Made by a program: the position numbers and the translations under genes. A model generated the notes under the pieces. That model was not told the DNA's origin and made no database searches. It was given only the letters and a program-made list of their open reading frames with translations. Of a stretch of DNA of 6,613 bases, positions 5,368 to 6,613 are shown in pieces. This DNA is from Eubacterium sp. Lineage in GTDB: Bacteria; Bacillota; Clostridia; Lachnospirales; Lachnospiraceae. The stretch covers positions 1 to 6,613 of the forward strand of contig JAILAS010000179.1 in the NCBI GenBank assembly GCA_024681495.1, in the 5' to 3' direction. How positions within the stretch are numbered: position 1 is the first letter of the stretch; each line of letters starts with the position of its first letter.

Positions 5368-5887
5368 TGTATTAATCGACAGTGCTAAAGTGGATAACCG
5401 TATTGCGGACCTTGGAGATGAGATCTCCCGCGACTATGCCGGTAAGAGTATACATATGGTCGGCATCCTGAAGGGGAGCGTTATATTTATGGCGGAGCTT
5501 GCCAAGCACCTCACGGTTCCGGTTACGTTCGACTTTATGTCGGTTTCGAGTTACGGCAACGAGACGGAGTCGTCGGGTGTCGTTAAGATTATCAAGGATC
5601 TGGACGAGCCTCTGGCCGGCCGGGACGTGCTGGTGGTGGAGGACATCGTGGACACGGGGCGCACACTTTCCTATCTGCTGAACATTCTCGGCGAGAGGGG
5701 GGCGTCCAGCATAAAGCTCTGTACCCTTTTGGACAAGCCCGAGCGCAGGGTGACCGACGTCACGGCCGACTACTGCGGATTCGAGATTCCCGACGAGTTC
5801 ATAGTGGGTTACGGACTCGATTATGCCCAGAAATACCGCAACCTTCCGTATATCGGAGTGATGAAGTTTGAGGAGGAAGACAGTTGA
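5351..5887 (+). CDS. hpt: Hypoxanthine phosphoribosyltransferase
   Basis: This purine-salvage enzyme converts hypoxanthine (and usually guanine) plus PRPP to IMP or GMP in the cytoplasm. The 178-residue length is normal for the family. Visible motifs are LKGS at 40-43 (pyrophosphate loop), SSYG at 66-69 (flexible loop), the PRPP-binding signature VVEDIVDTGRTL at 95-106, LDKPERR with the base-contacting lysine, and YGLDYAQKYRNLPYIG near the end. The ATG at 5351 lies inside the tilS frame, 17 bp before its stop, with GGAG at 5340-5343 and 7 nt spacing; an in-frame TTG at 5345 is worse placed. The tilS-hpt-ftsH order is conserved in Firmicutes, and in B. subtilis HprT is reported to interact with FtsH-neighbour functions only by linkage, so a regulatory partnership is not claimed. 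No own promoter is visible. Confidence 0.97.
   Translation: MKEEISVLIDSAKVDNRIADLGDEISRDYAGKSIHMVGILKGSVIFMAELAKHLTVPVTFDFMSVSSYGNETESSGVVKIIKDLDEPLAGRDVLVVEDIVDTGRTLSYLLNILGERGASSIKLCTLLDKPERRVTDVTADYCGFEIPDEFIVGYGLDYAQKYRNLPYIGVMKFEEEDS
5871..5876 (+). promoter_or_regulatory. Ribosome binding site that fixes a TTG start for ftsH
   Basis: A perfect AGGAGG inside the last codons of hpt lies 7 nt before TTG 5884. No in-frame ATG exists until after the first membrane segment, so this site identifies TTG 5884 as the ftsH start. Confidence 0.85.
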
Positions 5888-6613
5888 GGAGAAGTTACAG
5901 AGGATTAGGCATTTATATTGTCGTCATTCTTATAATTCTTGCTTTCTACTATTTCCTGTCCAAGGGAGCCGCAAACACCACTACCATCACCTATAGCAAC
6001 TTCTGTGAGGCGATGGAAGACGAAGGCGTCCTGAGCGTGGAGATAAAGCAGAATTCCGACGCGCCTACCGGCGTTCTTTACGTGATACTGGCGTCGGACC
6101 CCGAGAGCACGTATAAGGTGGTCGTTCCCGATGTTACGGCCGTTCAGGAGTACATGGACTCCCTGGATTTCGAAGAGTACTATTTCGACGACGTGCCCGA
6201 CGAGGGATGGCTTTCGGAGATGCTGCCGCTCTTGGTTGTGTTCGCGGTGGTGTTCATTTTCTTTATAATAATGAACAATCAGAATGCCGCGGCTTCATCC
6301 GGCGGATCGAGGATGATGAACTTCGGCAAGAGCCGTGCCCAGATGGTCAGCGAGGAGGACAATAAAATCACCTTCGCGGACGTGGCCGGACTCGAGGAGG
6401 AGAAGGAGGAGCTTACGGAGATCGTCGATTTCCTTAAGAGCCCCGATAAATATACGAAGATGGGCGCCAGGATTCCCAAGGGAATGCTTTTGGTGGGCCC
6501 TCCCGGAACGGGTAAGACGCTTCTGGCGAAGGCGGTGGCCGGTGAGGCCGGAGTGCCTTTCTTTACCATATCCGGATCGGATTTCGTGGAGATGTTCGTC
6601 GGCGTGGGTGCTT
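5884..6613 (+). CDS. ftsH: ATP-dependent zinc metalloprotease FtsH, 3' partial
   Basis: FtsH is a membrane-bound hexameric AAA+ protease that degrades unfolded membrane proteins and short-lived regulators. The first 243 codons are visible. TTG 5884 is the start, overlapping the hpt stop by 4 bp. A basic start (RRSYRG) precedes transmembrane segment 1 at about 9-25, an extracellular domain at about 26-112, and transmembrane segment 2 at about 113-130. The AAA domain begins with ITFADVAG at 162-169, has the Walker A motif GPPGTGKT at 205-212 and the pore-loop sequence FVGVG at 238-242. Walker B, the arginine finger and the HEXXH zinc site lie beyond the window and cannot be checked. The gene is last visible in the divIC operon and is probably transcribed from 3518, though an additional internal promoter cannot be excluded. 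Confidence 0.96.
   Translation, partial: MRRSYRGLGIYIVVILIILAFYYFLSKGAANTTTITYSNFCEAMEDEGVLSVEIKQNSDAPTGVLYVILASDPESTYKVVVPDVTAVQEYMDSLDFEEYYFDDVPDEGWLSEMLPLLVVFAVVFIFFIIMNNQNAAASSGGSRMMNFGKSRAQMVSEEDNKITFADVAGLEEEKEELTEIVDFLKSPDKYTKMGARIPKGMLLVGPPGTGKTLLAKAVAGEAGVPFFTISGSDFVEMFVGVGA

Noticed and set aside
6279..6569. Minus-strand frame of 96 codons at the window end
   Set aside because: It lies opposite the ftsH AAA domain including Walker A, which is certain on the + strand.

Overview
The window reads as a chromosomal housekeeping region of a Gram-positive bacterium of the Firmicutes/Clostridia type, possibly Lachnospiraceae-like (the family is inferred from protein resemblance and gene order, not proven). 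Supporting points are strong AGGAGG-type ribosome binding sites, a Gram-positive type lipoprotein, an RqcP-type S4 protein, and the order rqcP - divIC - tilS - hpt - ftsH, which matches the Bacillus subtilis block around yabO/divIC/tilS/hprT/ftsH. All genes lie on the + strand. Most genes are GC-rich but use AUA (Ile) and AGG (Arg) codons heavily; hup is the exception.

Region 1 (1-2632): the 3' part of a CCA-adding tRNA nucleotidyltransferase gene (its start lies before the window), followed with no gap by a gene for a secreted lipoprotein with a PEGA-like domain and a long serine-rich tail. Its exact role is unknown; it is the least characterised gene here.

Region 2 (2633-3204): a 225-bp intergenic stretch with a near-consensus sigma-A-type promoter and a structured leader, then hup (DNA-binding protein HU) with codon usage of a highly expressed gene, closed by a strong intrinsic terminator.

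Region 3 (3205-3628): rqcP, an S4-domain protein of ribosome-associated quality control, apparently dependent on read-through of the hup terminator, then a 184-bp gap with a weak hairpin, a clear promoter and a leader whose pairings are mutually exclusive.

Region 4 (3629-6613): a tightly packed operon of divIC/ftsB-like division protein, tilS (tRNA-Ile lysidine synthetase), hpt (hypoxanthine phosphoribosyltransferase) and ftsH (membrane protease, cut by the window end). Neighbours are 2 bp apart or overlap by 17 and 4 bp, which suggests translational coupling. The sporulation genes yabP, yabQ and spoIIE found inside this block in B. subtilis are absent, which suggests a non-sporulating lineage.

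I see no mobile element, CRISPR array, tRNA or rRNA, and no convincing new biological system. The points most worth a second look are the lipoprotein architecture, the switch-like leader before divIC, the loss of the sporulation genes, and the AUA bias next to tilS.
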